DNA from: JBFXCK01 sp050182275
GTDB lineage: Bacteria; Pseudomonadota; Alphaproteobacteria; SHNJ01
DNA: 16,672 nucleotides
Assembly: GCA_050182275.1 (NCBI GenBank)
Contig: JBFXCK010000021.1
Location: 1 to 16,672, forward strand
Direction: 5' to 3'
Below the pieces are notes generated by a model. It saw nothing but the letters and a program-made list of their open reading frames with translations. It had not been told where the DNA came from and did no database searches. The stretch's first letter is position 1. Each line of letters begins with the position of its first letter. The position numbers were made by a program, and so were the translations under genes. This document shows, one piece after another, positions 1 through 6,408 of this stretch.

Positions 1-232
1 AGTCGCTGTTGGCCATGACGCCAAGGAAGGGTTTTACTTTCCAAAAAAACGGGCGGCCGAAACGGTAGAGCAATTCAAACGCGGCGCTTTCATTTTTTTG
101 CATGTTCACATCATACCAGCCCATGGAGACGGCCAAATAATCGGGCGTTACATTATTATTTTGCGCGCGCGCAAGGGAGGGTATGGCCAAAATCGCGGCC
201 AGCAAAATCACGGTAAAACGGGGGAAAATCAT
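1..232 (-). CDS. PagL/acyloxyacyl hydrolase-like outer-membrane protein, N-terminal part
   Basis: The N-terminal 77 residues of a secreted protein that runs off the left edge. Residues 1-23 form a clear signal peptide: a short basic start, a hydrophobic core, then an Ala-Arg-Ala site followed by Gln-Asn-Asn. The mature part has a short pattern resembling alphaproteobacterial proteins annotated as acyloxyacyl hydrolase or lipid A 3-O-deacylase (PagL family): SMGWYDVN at 36-43, then AAFELLYRF at 50-58 and KPFLGVMANSD at 67-77. Those are outer-membrane beta-barrels that trim lipid A acyl chains. The catalytic His/Ser/Glu region of PagL lies near the C terminus, beyond this window, so activity cannot be judged. 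The start is the ATG complementary to 230-232, with an AGGG-like ribosome site just upstream. It is divergent from the nuclease-like gene. The family call is from memory of the pattern; an unrelated small beta-barrel is possible. Confidence 0.6.
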   Translation of the reverse strand, partial: MIFPRFTVILLAAILAIPSLARAQNNNVTPDYLAVSMGWYDVNMQKNESAAFELLYRFGRPFFWKVKPFLGVMANSD

Positions 233-264
233 CTGGAACCCTGAAGCTAAGAATGTTGGCCGTG

Positions 265-292
265 ATCATAGTCAATTACCGCCTTGATGCAA
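265..292 (-). promoter_or_regulatory. Candidate sigma70-type promoter of the PagL-like gene
   Basis: Read on the minus strand, a TTGCAT -35 box (287-292) and a TATGAT -10 box (265-270) are separated by 16 bases. This predicts a start near 258 and a leader of about 25 bases before the ATG at 232. The -10 matches consensus at 5 of 6 positions, the -35 at only 3 of 6. It is inferred from sequence alone. Confidence 0.35.
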
Positions 293-322
293 GGGCGAAG
301 CTTCTATAGCTTGCAACTTACC

Positions 323-1072
323 ATGCGTTGCAACAAAAATATCTCTTTCCTGTTTGTGTTGCTGGGGCTTTTGGCCGCTGGCAGGGCCGCCCTGGCGGAA
401 GGCATTCCGGCAAAAGTGGCGGAAATTATCAGCGGGCATGAGGTGCGCCTGGAAAATGGCGGCAATCTTATTTTGGCGGATATTTGGGCCCCCCTGGCGG
501 GCCAGCCGCTTTATCAGGAATCAAAAAATGTCTTGGCGGCGCTGGTGAAAGATAAGAATTTGCAATTGATCAGGGCGGCTGAATCGCAAAACCGCCATGG
601 CGCTGTTAAGGGTGAATTATATCATAATGGCCATTCCATTACTGAAGTGATGTTGAATCAGGGATGGGCGCGGCTTTACCCGGTTGATATTTATTATTAC
701 CCCAAAAAATTATTGGCCCTTGAAAATAGCGCGCGCCAGGAAAAGCGGGGGATTTGGCAAAATGAATTTTACGCCATCCATTCCGCTACCACCATAAAGG
801 CCGCAAATCCGCCGCGTTTTGAAATGGTGGAGGGCAAGGTGATCGGCATTTTTCAAAAAAAGGGTCAAGATGCCTATCTTGATTTCGGGCAAGATTGGAA
901 AAATGATTTCAGCGCCCGCATCCCGCAAATCTCGCAAAAATTTTTCACCCGCGGCAAAATGAGGATAGAGGAATTAGCGGGCAAGAATTTGCGCTTGCGC
1001 GGCTGGGTATTCGAGAAAAACGGCCCGATGATGGAAATCACCACCCCGGCGCAGATCGAGATTCTGCCTTAA
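323..1072 (+). CDS. Secreted staphylococcal-nuclease-fold protein, probably catalytically inactive
   Basis: A 249-residue protein with a signal peptide (1-25, hydrophobic core FLFVLLGLLAAG, site after AALA), so it is probably periplasmic. Residues about 27-147 follow the thermonuclease (SNase, TNase) pattern: AKVAEIISGHEVRLENG, then ADIWAPLAG, NRHGAVKGEL, ITEVMLNQGWARLYP and ENSARQEKRGIW. By hand alignment to S. aureus nuclease the catalytic residues are replaced: Arg35 by Ile50, Asp40 by Trp55, Glu43 by Leu58 and Arg87 by Ala94. The fold seems kept but hydrolysis is unlikely. Residues about 167-249 look like a second small beta-rich, perhaps OB-like, domain (GKVIGIFQKKGQDAYLDFG). I chose the ATG at 323 because it puts the signal peptide at the N terminus; in-frame ATG 287 and TTG 284 would add 12-13 polar residues. 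No strong ribosome site is visible. Family call fairly secure; role unknown. Confidence 0.72.
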   Translation: MRCNKNISFLFVLLGLLAAGRAALAEGIPAKVAEIISGHEVRLENGGNLILADIWAPLAGQPLYQESKNVLAALVKDKNLQLIRAAESQNRHGAVKGELYHNGHSITEVMLNQGWARLYPVDIYYYPKKLLALENSARQEKRGIWQNEFYAIHSATTIKAANPPRFEMVEGKVIGIFQKKGQDAYLDFGQDWKNDFSARIPQISQKFFTRGKMRIEELAGKNLRLRGWVFEKNGPMMEITTPAQIEILP

Positions 1073-1077
1073 AAATA

Positions 1078-1106
1078 AAAGCCGGAAACTTTTGGTTTCC
1101 GGCTTT
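1078..1106. terminator. Bidirectional Rho-independent terminator between nuclease-like gene and carD
   Basis: A 12-bp perfect stem pairs 1078-1089 with 1095-1106, around a 5-base loop (1090-1094). Read on the minus strand it is followed by TTTTATTTTT-like sequence (complement of 1071-1080), a good tail for carD transcripts. Read on the plus strand the T run is only three bases, so termination of the nuclease-like transcript may be weaker. It lies between convergent genes. Confidence 0.85.
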
Positions 1107-1130
1107 CGGCTTCTGATCTTGAGCTTTTAC

Positions 1131-1859
1131 TTAAGCAGCCTTCAGCATTTCCTGCAATTTGTCGGAGGCGGCTTGTTCGTCGATTCTTTCAACAGCGGCA
1201 TATTCACGCGCCAGGCGTTCCAAGGCCTGCTGGAAGATTTGCCGTTCGCTGTAGGATTGATCGGGCTGCGTCGCGCTGCGGTATAACTCGCGGACCACTT
1301 CGGCAATCGCAATCGGATCGCCGGAATTGATTTTTTGTTCATATTCCTGCGCGCGGCGGCTCCACATCGTGCGGCGCACCTTGGCTTTGGCTTTTAAGCG
1401 TTCCAAAGCGCCTTGCATTTCCTTGCGGCTGGAAACGCGGCGAAGGCCGACCGAATCAATTTTGCCCAAGGGCACTTTGACCGTCATTTTAGCGCCCTGA
1501 ATCTCGACCACGAATAAACGCAAATTGTGACCGGCGATTTCCTGGGTTTCGATACCTTTGACCAGGCCAACGCCATGGGTCGGGTATACGACATAGTCGT
1601 TAGCGGCGAAGGGCAATGCCTTATCCTTAAGAGGCTTATTCACATTGGCGGCCTGGGTCGGCTTGATCACCACATTCTTTTTCAAGGCGTTTTGCACGAC
1701 CGGCTGCTTAGCGGCCATCTTTTCGATAACCTTCTTCGGCGCCGCTTTCATGGGAACAATTTTTCCCTTCGCAACGACTTTCTTTTGAGCAATTTTCTTA
1801 CTAGCAATTGTCTTGGATTTTTTCTCTACACGTTTTTTTGCCGCTTTAGCATTTTTCAT
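1131..1859 (-). CDS. carD: CarD-family transcription regulator with Lys/Ala-rich N-terminal tail
   Basis: A 242-residue CarD/CdnL protein. CarD binds the RNA polymerase beta subunit and props open the promoter bubble at rRNA and other promoters. Residues 84-142 form the Tudor-like polymerase-interaction domain (FAANDYVVYPTHGVGLVKGIE at its start). Residues about 145-242 form the helical DNA-binding domain, with the conserved patch RRTMWSRRAQEY at 162-173 holding the wedge tryptophan Trp166. Unusually, residues 1-82 are a low-complexity tail of Lys, Ala and Val resembling bacterial H1-like tails; alphaproteobacterial CarD is usually about 170 residues without it. The start at 1859 has a GGAAAG ribosome site about 8 bases upstream, so the tail is probably translated, although Met37 and Met48 are internal alternatives. 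It appears to have its own promoter and ends at a strong terminator. The CarD domain call is very secure. Confidence 0.93.
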   Translation of the reverse strand: MKNAKAAKKRVEKKSKTIASKKIAQKKVVAKGKIVPMKAAPKKVIEKMAAKQPVVQNALKKNVVIKPTQAANVNKPLKDKALPFAANDYVVYPTHGVGLVKGIETQEIAGHNLRLFVVEIQGAKMTVKVPLGKIDSVGLRRVSSRKEMQGALERLKAKAKVRRTMWSRRAQEYEQKINSGDPIAIAEVVRELYRSATQPDQSYSERQIFQQALERLAREYAAVERIDEQAASDKLQEMLKAA

Positions 1860-1941
1860 AACATTATCTTTCCATAAGTTGGCTTGGGTTAATATTAAAT
1901 TTCAGGCTTTGGGTACCCTCTATCCGATTGGTTTTACTTTA

Positions 1942-1954
1942 TGTCCTAAGGACA
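1942..1954. promoter_or_regulatory. 13-bp perfect palindrome at the predicted carD transcription start
   Basis: TGTCCTAAGGACA is a 6+1+6 inverted repeat. It begins 5 bases downstream of the predicted carD -10 box, so it covers the likely start site where a repressor would block initiation. A half-site-like TGTCC recurs at 1991-1995, just upstream of the -35 box. No regulator is identified; a chance palindrome is possible. Confidence 0.35.
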
Positions 1955-1959
1955 CAGTG

Positions 1960-1988
1960 CTTATATCATAAGTTTTGGTTAAAATCAA
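1960..1988 (-). promoter_or_regulatory. Candidate sigma70-type promoter of carD
   Basis: On the minus strand, TTGATT (-35, 1983-1988) and TATAAG (-10, 1960-1965) are separated by exactly 17 bases. This is one of the best promoter matches in the window. It predicts a start near 1953 and a leader of about 90 bases before the carD ATG at 1859. The surrounding 1860-2082 gap holds no gene. Confidence 0.55.
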
Positions 1989-2027
1989 CGTGTCCCTAGC
2001 CCATTATGCTTAATAAATAGGCATCAA

Positions 2028-2054
2028 CCCCCTATCTTCAAGGGTAGAAAGGGG
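2028..2054 (-). other. Weak hairpin downstream of fdxA
   Basis: C-rich 2028-2031 can pair with 2051-2054, and 2032-2036 (CTATC) with 2043-2047 (GGTAG), leaving a 3-base AAA bulge and a 6-base loop. It lies 29-55 bases beyond the fdxA stop. No T run follows on the minus strand, so it may be a processing or stability hairpin rather than a true terminator. Confidence 0.3.
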
Positions 2055-2082
2055 GAAATATCAATGATTTCAGCTATTTAAA

Positions 2083-2430
2083 TTATTTTTTATTGCCTTC
2101 AACCCCAGGCTCGGGGCTAAAATGCTCTTCCATTTTATTGGGAATATCGCGCCATTCATCGGCATCGGCCGGTGCCGGGCTTTTACGGGTAATATTGGGC
2201 CACTGGCTGGCATAGGTGCGGTTATGCTCGACCCACTTCTCGCCTTCCGGCGTGGTGTCGGGGATGATGGCGTCCACCGGGCATTCCGGTTCGCACACGC
2301 CGCAATCTATACATTCATCGGGGTGAATCACCAGCATGTTTTCGCCGACGTAAAAGCAATCGACCGGGCAGACTTCCACACAGTCCATATATTTGCAGCG
2401 AATGCAGGCCTCGGTCACAACATAAGTCAT
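2083..2430 (-). CDS. fdxA: 7Fe ferredoxin (3Fe-4S / 4Fe-4S), FdxA family
   Basis: A 115-residue cytoplasmic electron carrier closely matching Azotobacter ferredoxin I. By that alignment Cys9, Cys17 and Cys50 bind the [3Fe-4S] cluster, and Cys21, Cys40, Cys43 and Cys46 bind the [4Fe-4S] cluster. The two extra cysteines typical of the family (Cys12, Cys25) are also present. The diagnostic stretches CVEVCPVDCFYVG, IHPDECIDCGVCEPECP and WPNITRK are intact, and the length is normal. The start at 2430 is fixed by the conserved MTYVVTEACI N terminus, although the ribosome site is weak. It lies 37 bases downstream of the helicase and is probably cotranscribed with it. Its physiological partner is not evident from the neighbours. 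In many relatives a small S4-domain RNA-binding gene sits between the helicase and fdxA; here there is no room for one. Confidence 0.96.
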   Translation of the reverse strand: MTYVVTEACIRCKYMDCVEVCPVDCFYVGENMLVIHPDECIDCGVCEPECPVDAIIPDTTPEGEKWVEHNRTYASQWPNITRKSPAPADADEWRDIPNKMEEHFSPEPGVEGNKK

Positions 2431-2467
2431 GGGCTTTAGATAGCGGGATTTTTTAGCGCCTGCAAGG

Positions 2468-4924
2468 CTAGTCTTTTTTGCTGGCCCAGGGCTCTAAAAG
2501 CGCGAAAGGCGAATCGGGATTGGCTAATTTTCCGCCTTTCTTTTCTTTGCGGAAGGGGCCTGATATATGCAGCGCCGCCTTTTCTTCTTTCACGCGATAG
2601 CCCAGTTTGCGTAAAATTCCGGCTAAATCTTTCAATCCTACCGGGAAATATTTAGCCGCCTCTTTCGCGCTTAAACTTGCCTGGCGGCGCTGCAGCGATT
2701 GAATTTTGCGCAACAGCCTTTCCAGCCGGTCGGCCCGCAAAGCCCAGCCCTCTAAAACCAAAAACCCATTCGCCCAATAATAATGATCGGGAATTTGCGG
2801 CGTTAAAGGCACGGCGATCTTACCCAATAAGGGCGGCGCCTGGCGCTGCTGATGAAACGCCACCCACAATAACCGCCGCCATAACATAGCGGCCGGCGAA
2901 TAAAGATTGCGGATATGAATGCTGGCCAAACCCGCTACGACTTGATGCTGGGTTAGGACACGGCGCTCCAGCGGCTTTACAGCCCCTGCCTTCTCAAGGG
3001 GCAGGCAGCCGCCATGTTCGGCCAATTGAAAAGCAACCCCGCGCGCGGCTCCCGGCAAAGGGGCTTTTTCCAAATCAACCAATGGCTTTAAATGTTGCGC
3101 GATTTGTTTTTCAGCCGCTAATCTTAAATGCTTGCGCAATTCATTGGCTTCGTTATCGGCGACATCTTCATCCAGCAATAATTCGATATCGGGCTTTAGT
3201 AATTTAGGCCCTTTGCGCAAAACCGCGATGGGTTGTTGATTCACCAAAATCTTTCCCTCTGCTTCAAAGAAAAATTCCTTAAAAGGCAATGCCGCATATT
3301 CATGCAGGCGGCGGCGCAATTCTTCCTGCAAAGCGGGCCGGGCGATGCTAAGGGCCGCTTTATTTTCGGCCGTCGTAAAATCGGCGTTGGCCTTAAGGCG
3401 CAAACCCTCCACCTCGCCAATTACCTGATTGCTAACCCACACCTCGCCCGCCTTATCGATGCTGGCGAAGCGCCCCATATCAGGGCCCAATTTGCTGACC
3501 AGGGCCGATAAACGCTTGTCGACAAAACGGTTGGTTAGGCTGTGATGCAGGGCATCCGATAATTTATCTTCAATCTCCCGCGTGCGCGCCTGCCACTCAT
3601 CGGCATCATCAATCCATTGCTGGCGTTGCGTAACGTAAGTCCAGGTGCGGATATGGGCAAGGCGGCTCATCAGCGTATCAATATCGCCGTCGCTGCGGTT
3701 AAGGCGGTCGACCTGGCGGCTAACCCATTCGCGCGGCAAGCGGCCCTGATTGCTGCTGACATGCAAAAATATTTGTTTCAATAAACCGGCATGGACCTCG
3801 CTTAAAGATTTGCGGAAATCGGGAATTTGGCAAACTTCCCATAATAACCGCACCGTACCCGGATTTTGCGCGCGGCGGCGCACCATCGGATCTTTGCTTA
3901 AAAAATCCAGCACCTCGATATCATCGCCTGCCAGCGGGCGGTGAAGATAGGGATAGGGCGGTTTGACATCCAAGCTCTTTCGTAATGCATCCAGCGAGCG
4001 GAACTCCAAATCGCTATTGCGCCAATAAATAAAATCAAGCCTATCGAATTGATGGCTTTCCAATTTTTTTACCAACTCATCTTCCAAACTTCCCGCATCG
4101 GCCGTGGTGCCAAAAGTGCCTTCCGCCAAATGCCGCCCTGCCCTTCCCGCAATTTGGCCCATTTCCGGTGCCGTTAGACGGCGCAATTTGCGGCCATCGA
4201 ATTTATGCAAACTGGCGAAGGCGACATGGTCGATATCCATGTTTAGGCCCATGCCAATCGCATCGGTTGCGACAATAAAATCAACCTCGCCCGCCTGATA
4301 CATCCCGACTTGCGCATTCCTGGCGCGTGGCGATAAGGCGCCCATCACAATCGCAGTACCACCCTGTTGCCGGCGCATCAATTCACCCAGCGCATATACG
4401 TCGCTCGCGGAAAAGGCCACGACAGCGCTGCGTTTGGGCAACCGTGTAAGACGCTTATAGCCGGTATAGCTTAAGGTCGAAAGCCGTGGCCGCGAGGTGA
4501 TTTCAATTTCGGGAACTAGTTTCCGTAAAATCGGCTTAATCGTATCCGCGCCAATGAACATCGTTTCAAGCCGCCCGCGCGCATTCAATAAACGATCCGT
4601 AAAAATATGCCCGCGCTCAGGATCACTTGCCAATTGAATTTCATCGACCGCTAAAAAATCGACCCGCTTATCAACCGGCATCGCCTCAACCGTGCAAATG
4701 AAATAGCGGGCGTTAGGGGGTGCTAGGCGCTCCTCCCCCGTAATCAGCGCAACGGCGCTTGGGCCTTTGATTTTCACCAGCCGGTCATAATTCTCCCGCG
4801 CCAAAAGACGAAGCGGAAAGCCCATCATCCCCGTATCGTGGTTAGCAAGGCGCTCCATCGCCACATGGGTTTTGCCCGTGTTGGTCGGCCCAAGAATGGC
4901 GGAGATGGTGGGGGTGGAGGACAT
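2468..4924 (-). CDS. SUV3-like superfamily 2 RNA helicase
   Basis: An 818-residue cytoplasmic helicase of the alphaproteobacterial group related to mitochondrial SUV3, the helicase of the mitochondrial RNA degradosome. Motifs in order: Walker A GPTNTGKT (12-19), PLRLLARENYDRL (37-49), TGEER (62-66), the DEIQ motif II (94-97, in place of DEAD), VATDAIGMGLN (motif V, 218-228) and QIAGRAGR (motif VI, 257-264). The region after the core has the expected SUV3 arrangement, with the conserved PPYPYLHRPL segment, followed by a long C-terminal domain ending in basic sequence (FRKEKKGGK). The expected role is ATP-driven unwinding of structured RNA, perhaps with a 3'-5' exonuclease; this is inferred from SUV3. 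The start at 4924 places Walker A at the usual position; no good ribosome site is seen. It is divergent from glmU and probably heads a transcript with fdxA. Confidence 0.9.
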   Translation of the reverse strand: MSSTPTISAILGPTNTGKTHVAMERLANHDTGMMGFPLRLLARENYDRLVKIKGPSAVALITGEERLAPPNARYFICTVEAMPVDKRVDFLAVDEIQLASDPERGHIFTDRLLNARGRLETMFIGADTIKPILRKLVPEIEITSRPRLSTLSYTGYKRLTRLPKRSAVVAFSASDVYALGELMRRQQGGTAIVMGALSPRARNAQVGMYQAGEVDFIVATDAIGMGLNMDIDHVAFASLHKFDGRKLRRLTAPEMGQIAGRAGRHLAEGTFGTTADAGSLEDELVKKLESHQFDRLDFIYWRNSDLEFRSLDALRKSLDVKPPYPYLHRPLAGDDIEVLDFLSKDPMVRRRAQNPGTVRLLWEVCQIPDFRKSLSEVHAGLLKQIFLHVSSNQGRLPREWVSRQVDRLNRSDGDIDTLMSRLAHIRTWTYVTQRQQWIDDADEWQARTREIEDKLSDALHHSLTNRFVDKRLSALVSKLGPDMGRFASIDKAGEVWVSNQVIGEVEGLRLKANADFTTAENKAALSIARPALQEELRRRLHEYAALPFKEFFFEAEGKILVNQQPIAVLRKGPKLLKPDIELLLDEDVADNEANELRKHLRLAAEKQIAQHLKPLVDLEKAPLPGAARGVAFQLAEHGGCLPLEKAGAVKPLERRVLTQHQVVAGLASIHIRNLYSPAAMLWRRLLWVAFHQQRQAPPLLGKIAVPLTPQIPDHYYWANGFLVLEGWALRADRLERLLRKIQSLQRRQASLSAKEAAKYFPVGLKDLAGILRKLGYRVKEEKAALHISGPFRKEKKGGKLANPDSPFALLEPWASKKD

Positions 4925-5076
4925 TTTAGGTTATTTTCAGCAAGTGAGCTTATAACATAAACCACTCTTGGGAAAACCTGAAATTCTGCAATTCTTTGCA
5001 ATAAAACGTTATTTTCCTTCCGCCCTATTTCTGTTATGAGCAAGGGGCAGGTTTTCTCTTTCATTCATTTATTCCC
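4925..5076. promoter_or_regulatory. Divergent promoter region between helicase and glmU
   Basis: This 152-base A+T-rich gap must drive both directions. On the minus strand the best -10 is TATAAG (4949-4954), with only a weak -35 about 17 bases upstream. On the plus strand the best pair is TTTTCC (5012-5017) and TATGAG (5035-5040) with a 17-base spacer; both are weak. A G-rich GGGGCAGG lies at 5044-5051, too far from the glmU ATG to be its ribosome site. The promoters are therefore inferred mostly from gene layout. Confidence 0.4.
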
Positions 5077-6408
5077 ATGGCCAAAAACTCATCGCTTTCC
5101 ATTCTGATTCTTGCCGCCGGTCAATCGAAGCGCATGCGCTCTTCGATTCCCAAAGTCATGCACTCTTTGGCGGGGCGGCCGATGCTTTACCATTTGATTG
5201 ACACCGCGCGTTCTTTAAAGCCTGAAAAATTGGCTGTGGTGATTGGCAAGGAAATGGAAAAACTTCCTGGCATTCCGTGCGTCACCCAGCATCCGGCGCG
5301 TGGCACGGGCCATGCGGTGCAGGTGGCGGCGAAGGAATTGAAAAACACGAATGGTCCGGTTTTAATTTTATACGGCGATACGCCCCTTGTTACCCCCGGC
5401 ACTTTGCATCAATTAATTGATGCCTTGAAAAAGAATGCGGTGGCGATTTTAGGCTTCCGCCCGCTTGATCCCGGCCAATATGCGCGCCTGGTGACCGATA
5501 AACGAGGCCAGCTAAAACAGATTGTTGAATTTAAAGACGCAGATAATGCAACCAAAAAAATCGATCTGTGCAATGCCGGTGTCATGGCCGTGCAGGGCAA
5601 GCATTTATGGAATTTATTGAATAAATTGCAGACCAATAACGCCGCCAAGGAATATTATTTAACGGATTTGGTGAAGTTGGCGAATGCGCAAAAATTATCT
5701 TGCACCGCTATCGAAGCAAGCGAAGAAGAAGTAATCGGCATTAACACGCGCGGCGATTTGGCCTTGGCCGAGCGTTTCTTGCAAGATCAATTGCGCGCCC
5801 GGCATTTGGCCAATGGCGTCACCATGCAAGACCCCGCTAGCGTATATTTTTCCTGGGATACGGAAATTAATTCCGATGTCACGATCGAACCGCATGTTTA
5901 TTTTGGCCCCGGCGTTTCTATTGGCGAAGGCACCACCATTAAGGCCTTTTGCCATATCGAGGGCGCCATCATCGGCCGCAATACGCGCATCGGCCCCTTT
6001 GCCCGCCTTCGCCCCGGCACAGAATTGGAAGATGCTGTGCATATCGGCAATTTTGTCGAGGCTAAAAACACCAAAATGGCCAAGGGCGCTAAGGCCAATC
6101 ATCTAACTTATTTGGGCGATACGGTTGTAGGCGAAGGCGCCAATATTGGTGCCGGCACTATCACTTGCAATTATGATGGATTCAATAAATCGAAAACCAC
6201 GATTGGCAAGGGGGCTTTCATCGGCTCGAATACCGCCTTAGTGGCCCCTATCAAAGTGGGCGACAACGCGATCATCGCCGCCGGCAGCGTCATTACCGAA
6301 GATGTAGCGAATGAAGATTTGGCGCTTTCCCGCACGCCGCAAATTAATAAACGCGGGCTTGCCAAACGCATGCGGCAAAAACTTTCCAATAAAAAGAGCA
6401 AGAAATAA
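5077..6408 (+). CDS. glmU: Bifunctional GlcN-1-P acetyltransferase / GlcNAc-1-P uridylyltransferase
   Basis: GlmU makes UDP-GlcNAc from glucosamine-1-phosphate, acetyl-CoA and UTP, supplying peptidoglycan and LPS synthesis in the cytoplasm. The 443-residue protein has the N-terminal uridylyltransferase domain with LAAGQSKRM (12-20) and PKVMH (25-29), RGTGHAVQ (75-82), YGDTPL with metal-binding Asp101, and Asn223 in GINTRGDL. After a linker helix comes the left-handed beta-helix of hexapeptide repeats (about 248-420). This carries KANHLTYLGD with the acetyltransferase base His342 and NYDG at 365-368. It is slightly shorter than the E. coli enzyme (456) but complete. No good Shine-Dalgarno sequence precedes the ATG at 5077; the conserved N terminus supports that start. 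Its TAA stop overlaps the glmS ATG by one base, so the two are translationally coupled. The C terminus is Lys-rich. Confidence 0.97.
   Translation: MAKNSSLSILILAAGQSKRMRSSIPKVMHSLAGRPMLYHLIDTARSLKPEKLAVVIGKEMEKLPGIPCVTQHPARGTGHAVQVAAKELKNTNGPVLILYGDTPLVTPGTLHQLIDALKKNAVAILGFRPLDPGQYARLVTDKRGQLKQIVEFKDADNATKKIDLCNAGVMAVQGKHLWNLLNKLQTNNAAKEYYLTDLVKLANAQKLSCTAIEASEEEVIGINTRGDLALAERFLQDQLRARHLANGVTMQDPASVYFSWDTEINSDVTIEPHVYFGPGVSIGEGTTIKAFCHIEGAIIGRNTRIGPFARLRPGTELEDAVHIGNFVEAKNTKMAKGAKANHLTYLGDTVVGEGANIGAGTITCNYDGFNKSKTTIGKGAFIGSNTALVAPIKVGDNAIIAAGSVITEDVANEDLALSRTPQINKRGLAKRMRQKLSNKKSKK

Noticed and set aside
4825..5064. A minus-strand frame starting upstream of the helicase
   Set aside because: It is out of frame with the helicase, Pro-rich at its end and unlike any family; the Walker A motif fixes the real frame.
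5049..6407. A glmS ribozyme or riboswitch leader
   Set aside because: glmS is the second gene with a one-base overlap to glmU, so there is no leader, and such ribozymes are typical of Gram-positives.
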